The position numbers and the translations under genes were made by a program. A stretch of DNA of 64,000 nucleotides from Flectonema sp. DT1601 (Eukaryota > Euglenozoa > Diplonemea > Diplonemida > Diplonemidae), in the NCBI GenBank assembly GCA_964019425.1, contig OZ025786.1, positions 1,576,945 to 1,640,944 of the forward strand, in the 5' to 3' direction. The notes beneath the pieces were generated by a model that was given only the letters and a program-made list of their open reading frames with translations, searched no databases and had not been told where the DNA came from. This document shows positions 1 to 9,913 of this stretch, piece after piece (within the stretch, counting starts at the first letter, position 1; each line of letters begins with the position of its first letter).

Positions 1-2
1 CA

Positions 3-1198
3 AATTCTGAATGTGCGAATATTAACGCTTCTCGAATAATGTCTCACAGACCTTGGCTGACAAATAATCAGAAATCTGATCCTCAAAGTGCTGCGGCAGC
101 TCATTTGTTGATGTATGCTGAAGGGATGCAAAATATAAGAGAACATCTGACTGCGACTGAAGGAAGTTTAAAAGTTGGTTGTGAAGTTACCATATCTCCT
201 GAATTCTTTAGTGGAGATGGCGGTGGCATGAAAACAGGTTTGTTGAAAATTTTTTCTTTTTAAAAAAAAAAAAAAAAAAAAAAGACACTAAATAGCATTG
301 AGTTTAAAGAAAAAAATAACATCAGGAATAGTAGCCGCATTCAAAAGTGAGTTCATTGCGACGGTTCACATTCAAAAGTCACATTCTGATCCCAAAGGTC
401 AACTGGAAGTTGATGTAAATACGAAATATTTGAGAGCAAAAACAAGACGAATAGTTCCGATTGAAGCACTTGAGAAATGGGGATCACGTGGTCGTGAAAT
501 ACCGTCTATTGCTGCTCATACGAAATATCAATCACCTTCTTCTGTTGGTAAGTATATATCAACTGTATCTGACTGCAGACACATTCTCAATGCTATTGAT
601 GAACCTGCTTCGGTTTGTGATTTTATTACACATTTATAAGTAATATTTTCAAACAACAACAACCAAAAAAAAAAAAAAAAAAAAACAGATTCCGAATCAC
701 GTTAGCTGCAGCAGTAGCAAAACTGATGGATTCACATTGAGAGACACCTCCTTTCATGTTAGAGAAGTAGCAGGAGGATGTCTCGAAGGTGAGAATGCCC
801 GCTATCGTCAGTTGGTTTCGATGATCAGTAAGTCAGTATTGATAGTCGATAATCCAAACTTTATAAAACAATCATGCGATAATTGTTATGACAAGAACGT
901 TGATCCTGGAGTCCTAATTAATTATTGTGGAAGGGCTGGACGTGTTGTTCAAGTCAATTCAGCTGCTGATACTGCACGCCTTGCCTTTAGAACAGCACAT
1001 GTTTGGGTTCCTATTTCAGTCATCACTTTGTGTAACTCGGATCCAATGTCAAGCATAGGCTGCAGAAATACTACAATATCTGTGTTGGGTAATCCGTCTA
1101 AAAGTGAATTGTTAGTAGCCGCGAAAGCCATCGCAAAGCGAGAAGATGAAAAATGGAAACTCCGTAAAAAAGAACGGGAAAAAGACACCAAATTCTAA
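3..1198 (+). CDS. Unknown protein, 5' end outside window, two cis-introns
   Basis: Reading is open from the window edge, so the ATG at 39 may be internal. I join three exons: 3-237, 296-612 and 689-1198. Intron 1 (58 nt) has donor GTTTGT and acceptor AATAG and splits a codon after its first base. Intron 2 (76 nt) has donor GTTTGT, acceptor ACAG and phase 0. The joined frame is open for 353 residues and stops at TAA. The middle part (about residues 65-140) and the later segment near VVQVNSAADTARLAFR look like small beta-barrel (SH3/KOW/MIB-like) folds ending in 'RRIVPIEAL' and 'HVWVPISVI', but this is a resemblance only. The C-terminus is a charged Lys/Glu helix. I do not recognise the family. 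A GTAAGT at 547 was considered as the second donor, but it does not keep the frame with the 688 acceptor. Confidence 0.7.
238..295 (+). other. cis-intron 1 of first gene
   Basis: 58-nt intron starting GTTTGTTG, then a T-rich stretch, a 22-nt A run and the acceptor CACTAAATAG. Splicing joins g|ca into an Ala codon and keeps the frame. The alternative AG at 283-284 would lead at once to a stop. Confidence 0.7.
613..688 (+). other. cis-intron 2 of first gene
   Basis: 76-nt phase-0 intron with donor GTTTGTGA. It is T-rich in its first half, followed by CAACAACAACC, an A run and ACAG. Removing it joins two open frames that otherwise end in stops. Confidence 0.65.
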
Positions 1199-1475
1199 CT
1201 TCGATTCATTCGTTAGGGTTGTCGATATTATTGTTATTGTTATTGTACCTTTTTTTTTTTGAATTTTTTTTTTCCCCTCTTCCCCTTTCTCTATTGACAC
1301 ATTTTAGTAGCTGTTGTTAATTACTTTCATTATTTTCTTCAAAAAAAAAAAAAAAAAAAAGGAAGAATTTTCACTGTGACACATGTTTGGCTATTTGATG
1401 TTCATAACAACAAGGTTTTCTTTTTCTTTGCAATTTTTTCAATTATTATTACATATTTCCTCTTTAAAGGTCTAC

Positions 1476-2258
1476 ATGATTATGCCGATAGGATTATACA
1501 TTCGAATACCAAACAGTGCCGAGTTGGAATATATCGAAGTCGATGAAAACGCCGACGTTGGAGTCGTTCGCGTTACGGTATCTGAAATACTACAGTGTAG
1601 TTGTAATTGTATTTGTTTGTATTTTTCTGAATCACTTTTAGTTGATGACTGTGTTCAGCTATCGGACATTGGTCTTTACTCAGAGGCTGTAATAGATTGC
1701 CAGTTCAGGATACGCAAAGCAATAAAAGAAGGAGGATGGTGGTTTAAACGACATCCGTCTCTCTCTCCATCGAGTGATAAACCTGAAAAACTAACAGTCT
1801 CAGATCGATTTGTAACTTCTTATAATGCTCTATGGTCGCAACCTCTTCGTGCACCAGATAGTGTCAGTATTGTTAGTGTTGCTTTCTTACTGTCGAGTAA
1901 GAGAAGGCTTGATTCGCGACACATGATTGGACTTATCGCCGAAGAGCATTTCACTGAATCAGCGTATTTCGATAGTCCTCCGAGAAATTCTACCCTGATA
2001 ACGTATGAGCTCGGAGGTGATCTGATAATAGCTAATTCAGTTTTTCATACGGAGTCATCATCGACTTTACCATCACTCTTTGGAACCGTTCCTGTAGAAA
2101 TCCAGTTAGATGGAACAGAACGGAGTTGTACGGTAAACGTAAATAACATCCCCGTCATCACTTCTGCTCCTGTGGAGTGTTGGCCATCAACAGAACTACA
2201 TCCTTATGTTACTTTGAATGCTGATGGTGATTGTGTGCTTCCAGTATGGGCTAATTAA
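1476..2258 (+). CDS. Unknown protein with possible N-terminal ubiquitin-like fold and SPRY-like C-terminus
   Basis: The start is placed at 1476, the first in-frame ATG after the acceptor TCTTTAAAG (ends 1469). An ATG further upstream (1383) would lie inside the pyrimidine tract. The product is about 260 residues. Residues 4-75 have the strand pattern of a ubiquitin-like domain (short hydrophobic strands around 'LYIRIPNSAELEYIEV' and 'LLVDDCVQLSDIGLYSEAVI'). The C-terminal 110 residues, ending 'PYVTLNADGDCVLPVW', recall the closing strands of a SPRY/B30.2 domain. Both assignments are by eye and weak. No signal peptide or membrane helix is seen. If real, the pairing would suggest a ubiquitin-pathway adaptor, but no function is assigned. 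Confidence 0.65.
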   Translation: MIMPIGLYIRIPNSAELEYIEVDENADVGVVRVTVSEILQCSCNCICLYFSESLLVDDCVQLSDIGLYSEAVIDCQFRIRKAIKEGGWWFKRHPSLSPSSDKPEKLTVSDRFVTSYNALWSQPLRAPDSVSIVSVAFLLSSKRRLDSRHMIGLIAEEHFTESAYFDSPPRNSTLITYELGGDLIIANSVFHTESSSTLPSLFGTVPVEIQLDGTERSCTVNVNNIPVITSAPVECWPSTELHPYVTLNADGDCVLPVWAN

Positions 2259-2664
2259 GTAGCTTATTTCATATCTTCTTTTTTTTTTTTTTTTTTTTTG
2301 TTTGTCTTATTGTGATAGGATTTCTCCGCTTCACCGAACCATTCCCTCTTTTTCTTTTTTTTTGCTTATTATTCGTTTTATCGAAATTTTTATCATTATG
2401 TTTTCTTGTGTGGAAAAAAAAAAAAAAAAAAAAAAATATCGTTTTTGTGTTCTCACTATCCCTTATCCATTATATACAAAGAAACTATACGTCTGCTTTT
2501 TGACTTATTGTTATTATTATTTAATACCGAAGTAGAGTAGGCATGTTATTGTATTGATTATTTCTGTTTGGGAGTGAGTGATTGATTTAAGTATATCTTC
2601 CAACAGAAGTAGGGGTGGGAGGGGGGCTTCCCCAGGCACTTCACAAAAAAGAGGTAAAAAGAAA
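2259..2664. other. Intergenic / 5' leader region
   Basis: AT-rich spacer with runs of about 20 T and 22 A. Acceptors TATCTTCCAACAG (ends 2606) and GGGCTTCCCCAG (ends 2632) precede the next ATG. No gene seen. Confidence 0.6.
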
Positions 2665-3657
2665 ATGACAACACCTCTGGCGTTAGGTGAAATTTGTTTG
2701 CAAACGTGTACAGATGGAAGTTGTGTAGCAGTCGCGCAGATGAACTGTGTTGCGGGGTTGGTGTGTGTTAATGTAGTAACGTCAGCTACGTTAAGTACCT
2801 CAAGGTGTGCGTCAGGATGTGATCCTAATAGAATTATAACAAATGGGTTTCAGGTATCGAATGGACATGCTGGCTGCTCAGCAGGGACGACAGTTGCTTT
2901 TTCATCATTTTGCGATTACTCTTGCGGAAGCAGAGCTACATGCCAAACAACAGGCACTTGGGATACCGCCTCACCATGTGCCGCATCAGTGACTACCGCT
3001 CCTCCTCCATCTTCTTCTGACTCCGTTGTTGATAAGGATTGGTTCTGGCCTGTGATTGGAGCAGTTATAGTGATTGCTTTATTGATAGCATTGGCACTTT
3101 GTTATAAATTTATATATAAAAGAAAAACAATGTTCAATGCTGAAGGGGAACATGATGCGAGGCCGTTTGGTAAAAGATCACCAGGAGGTAGAAAACCACC
3201 TCCACTGATATCAGCTCTCAAAGGATCTCCAGGTCCAAAATCTCCGAGATCACCTCTAGTGAGAAAACGAGGAGTGACATTTAGCAATTACCATCCTGGT
3301 GATGTAGTAGAAGTTCATTATAAGGGAGAGTGGCATCCAGCGCAGATACGCACACATGACCCTGATGGAACGTATACCATAACATGGTTACCTTCGTGTA
3401 GAGATTCAGTTTCAGGCATTTCTCGTGATAAGGTTCGTCCAAAAACTTCTAATTGGTCCACCCCTCCTCCGACTTCGGAGTATTATGAGAGCTATGATCC
3501 GACTAGCGCAGATCAGCATGATATCCAATGCATTTGGCAAAACAGTTGGCACACAGGAAGGTTAGAAGCTATTAATGCTGATGGTACTTATCTCATAAGA
3601 TGGCCAGATGGATCGTATACTCCGAATATGGACCCAGCTGATACTAAACCATTGTAG
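2665..3657 (+). CDS. Single-pass membrane protein with Cys-rich ectodomain and Tudor/Agenet-like cytoplasmic repeats
   Basis: The start at 2665 is the first ATG after the acceptors at 2606 and 2632, giving about 330 residues. Residues 1-105 are Cys-rich. The part from 'CDPNRIITNGFQ' to 'CQTTGTWDTASPC' resembles a sushi/CCP module. A Pro/Ser linker and one strong membrane helix (WFWPVIGAVIVIALLIALAL) follow. The basic, proline-rich cytoplasmic part ends in two tandem Tudor/Agenet-like modules: 'GDVVEVHYKGEWHPAQI..DGTYTITW' and 'DIQCIWQNSWHTGRL..DGTYLIRWPDG'. No N-terminal signal peptide is visible, so either the membrane helix acts as an anchor or a 5' exon is missing. The fold calls come from recognisable spacing, not a search. 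The ligand and role are unknown. Confidence 0.75.
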   Translation: MTTPLALGEICLQTCTDGSCVAVAQMNCVAGLVCVNVVTSATLSTSRCASGCDPNRIITNGFQVSNGHAGCSAGTTVAFSSFCDYSCGSRATCQTTGTWDTASPCAASVTTAPPPSSSDSVVDKDWFWPVIGAVIVIALLIALALCYKFIYKRKTMFNAEGEHDARPFGKRSPGGRKPPPLISALKGSPGPKSPRSPLVRKRGVTFSNYHPGDVVEVHYKGEWHPAQIRTHDPDGTYTITWLPSCRDSVSGISRDKVRPKTSNWSTPPPTSEYYESYDPTSADQHDIQCIWQNSWHTGRLEAINADGTYLIRWPDGSYTPNMDPADTKPL

Positions 3658-4871
3658 TTTATATTCAATGAAATCTTGATTGATATCTCATTGCAAAAAA
3701 AAAAAAAGAGTGGATTTTTTTTTTTTTTTTTTTTCTCTGTGTGATCCTTTACTATAATAGTCACGAAAAAAAAATAATAATAATAATAATAATAATAATC
3801 TCCTTCCTTATATATTCATCCCTACATATATTCTTTGTACATTCGGTTATTCTCAGTTTTTTTTTTTGGTTGTGTGTTTGTTTGCGACGACTTCGGGAAA
3901 AAAAAAAAAATAAAAAAAATCTTGGAATTAATTGAGTAAAGTCACATGAATAATTTTTTTTCTTTTTTTTTTTTTATTTTCTAATTTTTTTTTTCCAAAG
4001 AATAGAATGGCCGCAAATCATGTCCCCGTGGGTGCGTCGTGATGATAAGGCGGTGTGGACTTTTTTTTTTGCTAAACAGAACTTTTAATAGAGACCGGGA
4101 AAAAAAAAAAAAAAAAAAAAACTACAATCTCCTTTGCTTCGTTGACGTAGAGAAATAATTATTCATCCCTACCCAGTTCAAAAAAAATAGTTTTTATTTT
4201 TGGTTGATTTGTGGTTGTTCTTTAACTAGTTTTTCTAGGTTCAGTAAGACAAAAACTAAGTATCAACCAAACTGAACTATTTAGCGATTTACTTTGTTGA
4301 TAGGTCGCTGTAAGTAGTGGAGGAAAAAAAGCAAAAAACAAAAAACAAAAAACTACAAACTAATTCAGGCATTTCGATTTTCGTTTACGGTTATTGTCTT
4401 TGGGTTGGTAAACTCCTTTCTTTTTCATTCTTCGTTTTCTTCTTTTTCTTCTTCTTCAAACTATGATTTCCTGCTTTTTTCTTTTCCAATTATAAAAATA
4501 TTAGTTTTTTTTTTTAATCATCCTTATTTGCTGTCTTGTATTAAACTTTTTTTTTTAAAAAAAATAAAAATAAAAAAATAGATGTTTCTTGAACTTATAT
4601 ATGCTAATACGCACCGGCAGTTGGTAGGACGAGTAGCAATAATGCGGCAAAAATCAAGCGACACATTTTCTCTGCATCCTACTATCTCTCTCTCAATGAG
4701 GTTGCCGACTGACAACACCGCATAGGTAGCTGATTTCCCTCTATTCCTTTGAACTTTCTTATTTGTGAAAACTGTATTTAGCCGTAGGAAAACCACTAAT
4801 GGTCAGTTGGGTTCGTAGAAAAAAAAGAAAAAAAAAAAAAAAAAAATCCTCAAAAACAGTAATCCCCCTTT

Positions 4872-4902
<31 letters not shown>

Positions 4903-7404
4903 CAATTCGTTTTTTTGTCTTGCCTATCGCTCCGAAAAAAAAAAAAAAAAAAAAAAAAAAAATGCAAAAGCAAAAGCAAAAATCCGCTTGCATGACAAGT
5001 GCCTTCATGAACAAGTTCCTTCGTGGCAAATACTCATACCTCGTCAGAATAATTATATAAAAGCATTCCTTTGCAGCACACAACCGTATCATTTCCGATG
5101 GTGTGCCTTTAGTGCCACCAACAGTTCTAATTTGAAGTCATTGGTCTGGAACTCTTTTTACGGCGAATCTCTGAGAACGTTACTTCACTTAATAGAATGC
5201 CTCTTCTCTCTGTCTGAAGTATCTCTCATTTGTGTTAGTTAACTTTCCTTTGCTAGTATGATTTGAGGAAAATTGTCGTCTCTGCAAGCTGAGGAACGGA
5301 CTTCCTTTTTTTTTTTTTTTTTTTTTTAATACTTTTTCCCTTATTTGCACAAACTCTCTCTGGCACTGATAGTGTATTCTGTTTTACAACAGCAGGCAGG
5401 GAATAGTGTGAACAGCGATGTGTTGTGCATAAGGATTACATATAGTGCGTCGAAGTGATGAGTGGGTGTAGAAATATGTTAACTGCTCTGATGGCTCACT
5501 TCGAAAAACTGAAGAGGTTCATTCCTCGAAAACTGGTTGTGTATTATTCGGTACTACATTTGTAATGTTGTCGATCTTTGTGCGTTAATCTCAAAACGGG
5601 GGGGGGAGATATGTCATGGCTATTTAAAAAAAAATATATATCGGCTTTCAATCTGAATAATTTCTTCTCCGACTATGTCGGCGTCGGTACGTCAAAAAAA
5701 AAATAAATAAAAATAAATAAATAAATAAGCCGATTGATGCAAAAAAAAAAAGAAAATTTTGCTCCTTTGTGAGGCATGCATTATCCTCCTCCTCTTTTTT
5801 TTTTCTTCTTCGTTTTTTATTACTTTGTTTTGTTCCCCCACCTCTTTCACATATTCTCTTATGATCATACAGGATCATCTCTCTAGTTTGTTTGTTAGCA
5901 GCAGAGTAGTTCATTACTTGGCGATCCTTGTTTGAAGAAGTAAAAGTTGTCCGATACGAAACAAGAAAACAGATTTTGTAGACTCTCTGTGAAAACCCAC
6001 GTAAGTTGTCTAGAAAGGAAATCTTGTTTGTTTAAATATTTTGCACTTATATTTGCAGCTTTAGGGGGGAAAAAAAAAAAAAAAAAAAAAATAAATAAAG
6101 ATGAAACCATTTTTGTTGGTTTGGACTTGTAAAAAACACCAAATTTCTAAGCTCCGTCTCTAAAAGAAAAAAAAGAAGGATTCAGTGATCCATTCTAATT
6201 CTCACATTCTAACCGAATTGTGGTGTCAGGACGCAAAAAAATAAAATTTGGTGTTCTCACGCTTAATTCACTTTGGTTAGTTGTAGAGCCATTTTTTTCC
6301 TCTTTTTTTTTTTTTTTTTCAACCTTTGACAATGAACGAATTCTTGTACTCAAATTAAAATAAAATAAAATAAAAATAACAAAATCAAAACAACAACTGA
6401 ATAAGGAAAAAAAAAAAAAAAAAAAAGGGGGAGAGAGAGAAATTTGTATTTTTTTTAATTTATTTATTTTTTAAAAATTATGTTTGTTCTTAGTCATAAT
6501 GTAGTAAAAATTACTGTAAGTTTGTTTAAAAAAAAAAAAAAAAAAAAGAAAAAAGAAAAAAATCCCACCTACCCATGTCCAAGAAGCATGGTCGTGGTGA
6601 GGCTGTAGTGTCCTCTGTATTGGTATACCTAGCGTATTCCTTACTGCGTTTTTTTGTGTTTTTTTCTTTTGTACCAACACACATTGTTATGTAGAACTGA
6701 TCGAAAATGATATTCAGTATGTATAAGTTACTCCGGTAACTGTTGTTAAGTGTTCGTCCCACAGAGTAGTATGTTATGGTTGTTTGTGTAGGGAGTTGCT
6801 GCAAAACTGAAGAATTGCGTGCAAGTTGTACTAATTGAGTACAAAGAGTTTTTCCATTTTTTATTAGTTCTTTTTTTTTTTTTTTTTCTTCTTCCCTTTT
6901 TGAAAAAATCTTTTCTATTTCTGACTACTTCATGACCAAACTGGTTTGTTGCTGCTTCTTCCCTTCTCACCTGATGTCCCCACACAACTAATAATTTCCT
7001 TCGTAGTAGCCAGTAGCAGCTTTTATAATGCATCTTCTTGTGAGGATGCTTTCTTCCAGCCATTAGACCTTAATCTGTAGTAGCGTTGAGATTCTTTTTT
7101 TTTTTTTTTTTTTTTTTTGTTACAGAGGAAAAAACATCAATTTTCTTTTTTTTTTTTTATATAAGAAGTAGTAAAAAATTGATTAAAAAAAAAATAATGT
7201 TCGCTAGTTGATGTCATATTTTTTTGTTCTTAATATCTATCTCCTTTTTAAGCAAAAAAAAAAAAAAAAAAAAAAAAAGAAACCGAATGAAGTCCAGAAC
7301 TTACTGATGAAGGCCCAAGAAGGATAGAAAATGATTAAGGAACTGAAACTTCTATTACCTAAATGGGAATGAAATGCTTTTTTTTTGTTTGCTTTTTTTT
7401 TTTT

Positions 7405-7439
<35 letters not shown>

Positions 7440-7547
7440 AGTTCGTCTTTATTTTTCTAATCCTACTTTTTTTTCTTCTTTTTTTTTTTTCTAAAAAAAA
7501 AATTAAAACTATTCTCCCTCCCTCTCAAGGTGATTCATACTAATAAA
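3658..7547. other. 3.9 kb gene-poor, homopolymer-rich spacer
   Basis: No ORF here looks like a gene; those present are made of A/T runs. It holds a (TAA)n microsatellite at 3773-3799, many A and T runs of 15-40 nt, an inverted copy of repeat family R2 at 5639-5700, a perfect 7-bp stem (CGAAGTG 5451-5457 with CACTTCG 5497-5503), an inverted pair AACACCAAATTT/AAATTTGGTGTT near 6135 and 6246, and a G-run near 5597. The acceptor CCCTCCCTCTCAAG for the next gene ends at 7529. Confidence 0.7.
5639..5700 (-). repeat. Dispersed repeat R2, inverted copy
   Basis: The reverse complement of 57150-57210: CGGCTTTCAATCTGAATA, TTTCTTCTCCGACTA and GTCGGTAC, followed by an A run, match with a few differences. 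Confidence 0.8.
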
Positions 7548-8303
7548 ATGCTAACTCGTATCACAAAAAAGTCGGCATACAACCGGCAAGTACGAAACCT
7601 TGTACTAGGCAAGATAGAAAAAGTACCAATGCCTAAAGAAGTAGCGGCACTGAGAATGGCTTTGTACAGAAGAGATCAACAGTTGAATAAGAAAGCAGAA
7701 GATTATGAAGCGACTTGCCCACCTTTTGATGCTGAAAATATGTTGAAGGGGCTAGAACTGTTGAGAGTTCCTACTAAGGCACAAGAGGAAGATATTGCAA
7801 TGCTACGAGGACTGTTAGAAGCACAACCAAAAACAGTATCGTATGCTGTCACTTTTAGTAAAGACACTTACAAGGTAGGCCTACGAGCATTACGTAAAGT
7901 AGGAGATATTGATTCTGAAATGTCTTGGGTTGTTGGACATTATCTCACGAGTACAATAACTTGGTATCATTTTGTTGGTCAAGGATTATATGTGATAGTA
8001 AGGAAGAGGTTTATATTTCTTACTTGTGTTTTGTTATTAGCAACTGCTGTTGGTTTTGCAGCCAAGAAAAAAGGTCACGAAATAGTTGATGCGAAACGAA
8101 TTCATGAAAAAATTGAAACAGCCATCGTGAACCCAGTAGCACTTGAGAAAGCCAGAAGACAAACATCTCGCAATAACGTCCTGTCATATGCGGCACCTGT
8201 TGCCATCGCCACAATGATATTCGGATACCCAGGCACTGCTTTTGTCGGAGGCGCTTCATTTGTTGGATTGCTCATCAGCTCCATAGTCCCAGCTGATGGT
8301 TAG
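7548..8303 (+). CDS. Predicted membrane protein of unknown function
   Basis: The start at 7548 is the first ATG, 19 nt after the acceptor CTCCCTCTCAAG. The product is about 251 residues. The N-terminus is basic and amphipathic (MLTRITKKSAYNRQ), which would suit mitochondrial import. The first 150 residues are helical and charged. A hydrophobic helix lies at about 157-176 (FIFLTCVLLLATAVGF), and a second hydrophobic, Gly-rich stretch at about 210-248 could form two short helices. The basic loop between them contains 'NPVALEKARRQTSRNN'. I do not recognise the family. Spacing to the next gene is 400 nt. Confidence 0.75.
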   Translation: MLTRITKKSAYNRQVRNLVLGKIEKVPMPKEVAALRMALYRRDQQLNKKAEDYEATCPPFDAENMLKGLELLRVPTKAQEEDIAMLRGLLEAQPKTVSYAVTFSKDTYKVGLRALRKVGDIDSEMSWVVGHYLTSTITWYHFVGQGLYVIVRKRFIFLTCVLLLATAVGFAAKKKGHEIVDAKRIHEKIETAIVNPVALEKARRQTSRNNVLSYAAPVAIATMIFGYPGTAFVGGASFVGLLISSIVPADG

Positions 8304-8700
8304 TTAATCATTTTGTTCTATTAGAGTATGTATGCTAATCTATAGTATCGACGGTACGAGCTGTTCGATTGCACTGCTTCGGCAGTCAAAAAAATATGTT
8401 AGACGCTGGTATCGAGCAATCCGCTTCAATCTAGCGAAGTTAGGTTTCTGTTTGGTTTTTTTTTCTTTTTTTTTTTTTCCCTACAAAAAAAATCATGTTT
8501 CAAAAAAAAGCAAAAAAATTGTGACATTCTCCAGAAACTAACATTTATTTAATTACTAACCCTCATCAGTAAAGACAGAAATCATAATTTGACATCACTG
8601 GTGGCATTTTTTATTACAAAGTATTTAATTCGTCCTGTTCCAGTGAAAATGATAAAAAAAAAAAAAATATTCACATTTTAACAGGAATTTTTCTACACGA
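8304..8700. other. Intergenic spacer with acceptor
   Basis: AT-rich spacer without a gene. A short GC-richer patch around 8345-8440 contains CTGCTTCGGCAG, which can form a small hairpin. The acceptor for the next gene lies just before 8686. Confidence 0.5.
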
Positions 8701-9612
8701 ATGGCTCCTTTATACCGAAGGAGACCTTCACTCAGTACTGTCTCTGGAAGTGAAGCGGAGGTACTAGCATTATCTATGGGACCTGGAGGAGGGAGGAGTC
8801 GTTCACTGACGTTAACAAGACCATCTCTGAATAGAATGATCCCGTTAGGGATGATTACTAATAATGTTGAGATGCAAACTGTTAGAAAGAATGTTTTAAA
8901 ACAGATTGATGCCATCCCTACGCTGATACCAGTCGTTCACATCCAGGAGAATGGTGTTATTCCAACTGCTCCACCAGAAGTTCTAAAATCAAACACACGA
9001 AGAAAACGATTGACTCTCCCTGACATCAGAGCAGTTCAAATTGAAACAAACGAGGAAAAAGAAAGATCTCTTCTCGAAGACAACGAAGTTAACCAACAAA
9101 ATGAGATACTTTTAAATATGCAAGAATGTATTATAAAACTCAGCGTGAATCAACAACAGTGGAATGCTCTTCATATAGAAGAAGAGCTCTCAAGAGATGA
9201 GATTGAAATTCAAGAAATTGGATCGCGTCCACAGCTGCGAATGCCGAAAACATCAAAGCAACAATCACTAAAAAAGAGTATCAAAGATGATCAGATAGCA
9301 ACTTCTCCACGCAATGCGGATATTATTACGTTGGTGTCGGAAGCTGCTCCCACGACTCGTTGGAATCCAACATCTTGCAGTAGAGTTGTTTCGAAACTGT
9401 CATCAGTTGGTATCTACAACGCAAATGACGTAGTTGAGAATTATGATTCCATTAATGACTTACTTCAAAGAGCTGGTCATAAAGCAATGCATCCAAGGAC
9501 TATCAGTCTGTTGTATTCTCTCTCAACTTACAACAGATCAGAAAGCATCGAATCGTCATCAATGAGTGACTTCACACAATTATACAATGTAAACCATCAC
9601 ATTGATTCATGA
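8701..9612 (+). CDS. Hypothetical protein, low complexity plus helical C-terminus
   Basis: The ATG at 8701 lies about 16 nt after the acceptor CATTTTAACAG. The product is about 303 residues. The N-terminal 50 residues are Ser/Arg/Gly-rich and look disordered. Residues 115-175 are acidic and helical, possibly coiled coil. The C-terminal region (about 215-275), with 'SKLSSVGIYNANDVVENY' and 'LLQRAGHKAMHPRTISLL', has the spacing of a small helical (helix-hairpin-helix or SAM-like) domain. No membrane segment or known catalytic motif is seen. Function is unknown. Confidence 0.75.
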   Translation: MAPLYRRRPSLSTVSGSEAEVLALSMGPGGGRSRSLTLTRPSLNRMIPLGMITNNVEMQTVRKNVLKQIDAIPTLIPVVHIQENGVIPTAPPEVLKSNTRRKRLTLPDIRAVQIETNEEKERSLLEDNEVNQQNEILLNMQECIIKLSVNQQQWNALHIEEELSRDEIEIQEIGSRPQLRMPKTSKQQSLKKSIKDDQIATSPRNADIITLVSEAAPTTRWNPTSCSRVVSKLSSVGIYNANDVVENYDSINDLLQRAGHKAMHPRTISLLYSLSTYNRSESIESSSMSDFTQLYNVNHHIDS

Positions 9613-9913
9613 GTATCTTTTTTATTTTTTTATTTATTTCGTCATTCGCTTTACCAAACTGAAGCGTTGCGTACTTTGCTTTTGCCTGTTTTTCGTTACT
9701 TATTTTTGCATTTTTTCGCATTAGCTCCCTTTACAGGGTGACTGTTGCTCTCTTTTGTTTGATTTTCATTATTGTTGTTGTATTTTTAATTTTTTAAATT
9801 ATTATTCATCCAACAATCAGGAGCAGTCATTATTTGTAATTGTTATTTTTATATTATGAAAATAAAAATATAATTTTTCTTATTTTTATATCAACAGAGC
9901 GCGGGGTGCGCGA
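9613..9913. other. Intergenic spacer with acceptor
   Basis: AT-rich; a pyrimidine-rich tract and ATATCAACAG (ends 9898) precede the ATG at 9914. No gene seen. Confidence 0.5.

Noticed and set aside
547-688. GTAAGT at 547 as donor of the second intron in the first gene
   Set aside because: It looks like a better consensus, but joining it to the 688 acceptor gives an early stop; the GTTTGT at 613 keeps the frame and matches other introns.
4524-5242. Small ORFs on both strands in the first spacer
   Set aside because: They consist largely of homopolymer-encoded Phe/Lys and random sequence, with no acceptor or domain evidence.
5451-5503. Possible C/D snoRNA (GTGATGA and CTGA between CGAAGTG/CACTTCG)
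   Set aside because: The C box overlaps the stem and the spacing is too short for a normal C/D RNA.
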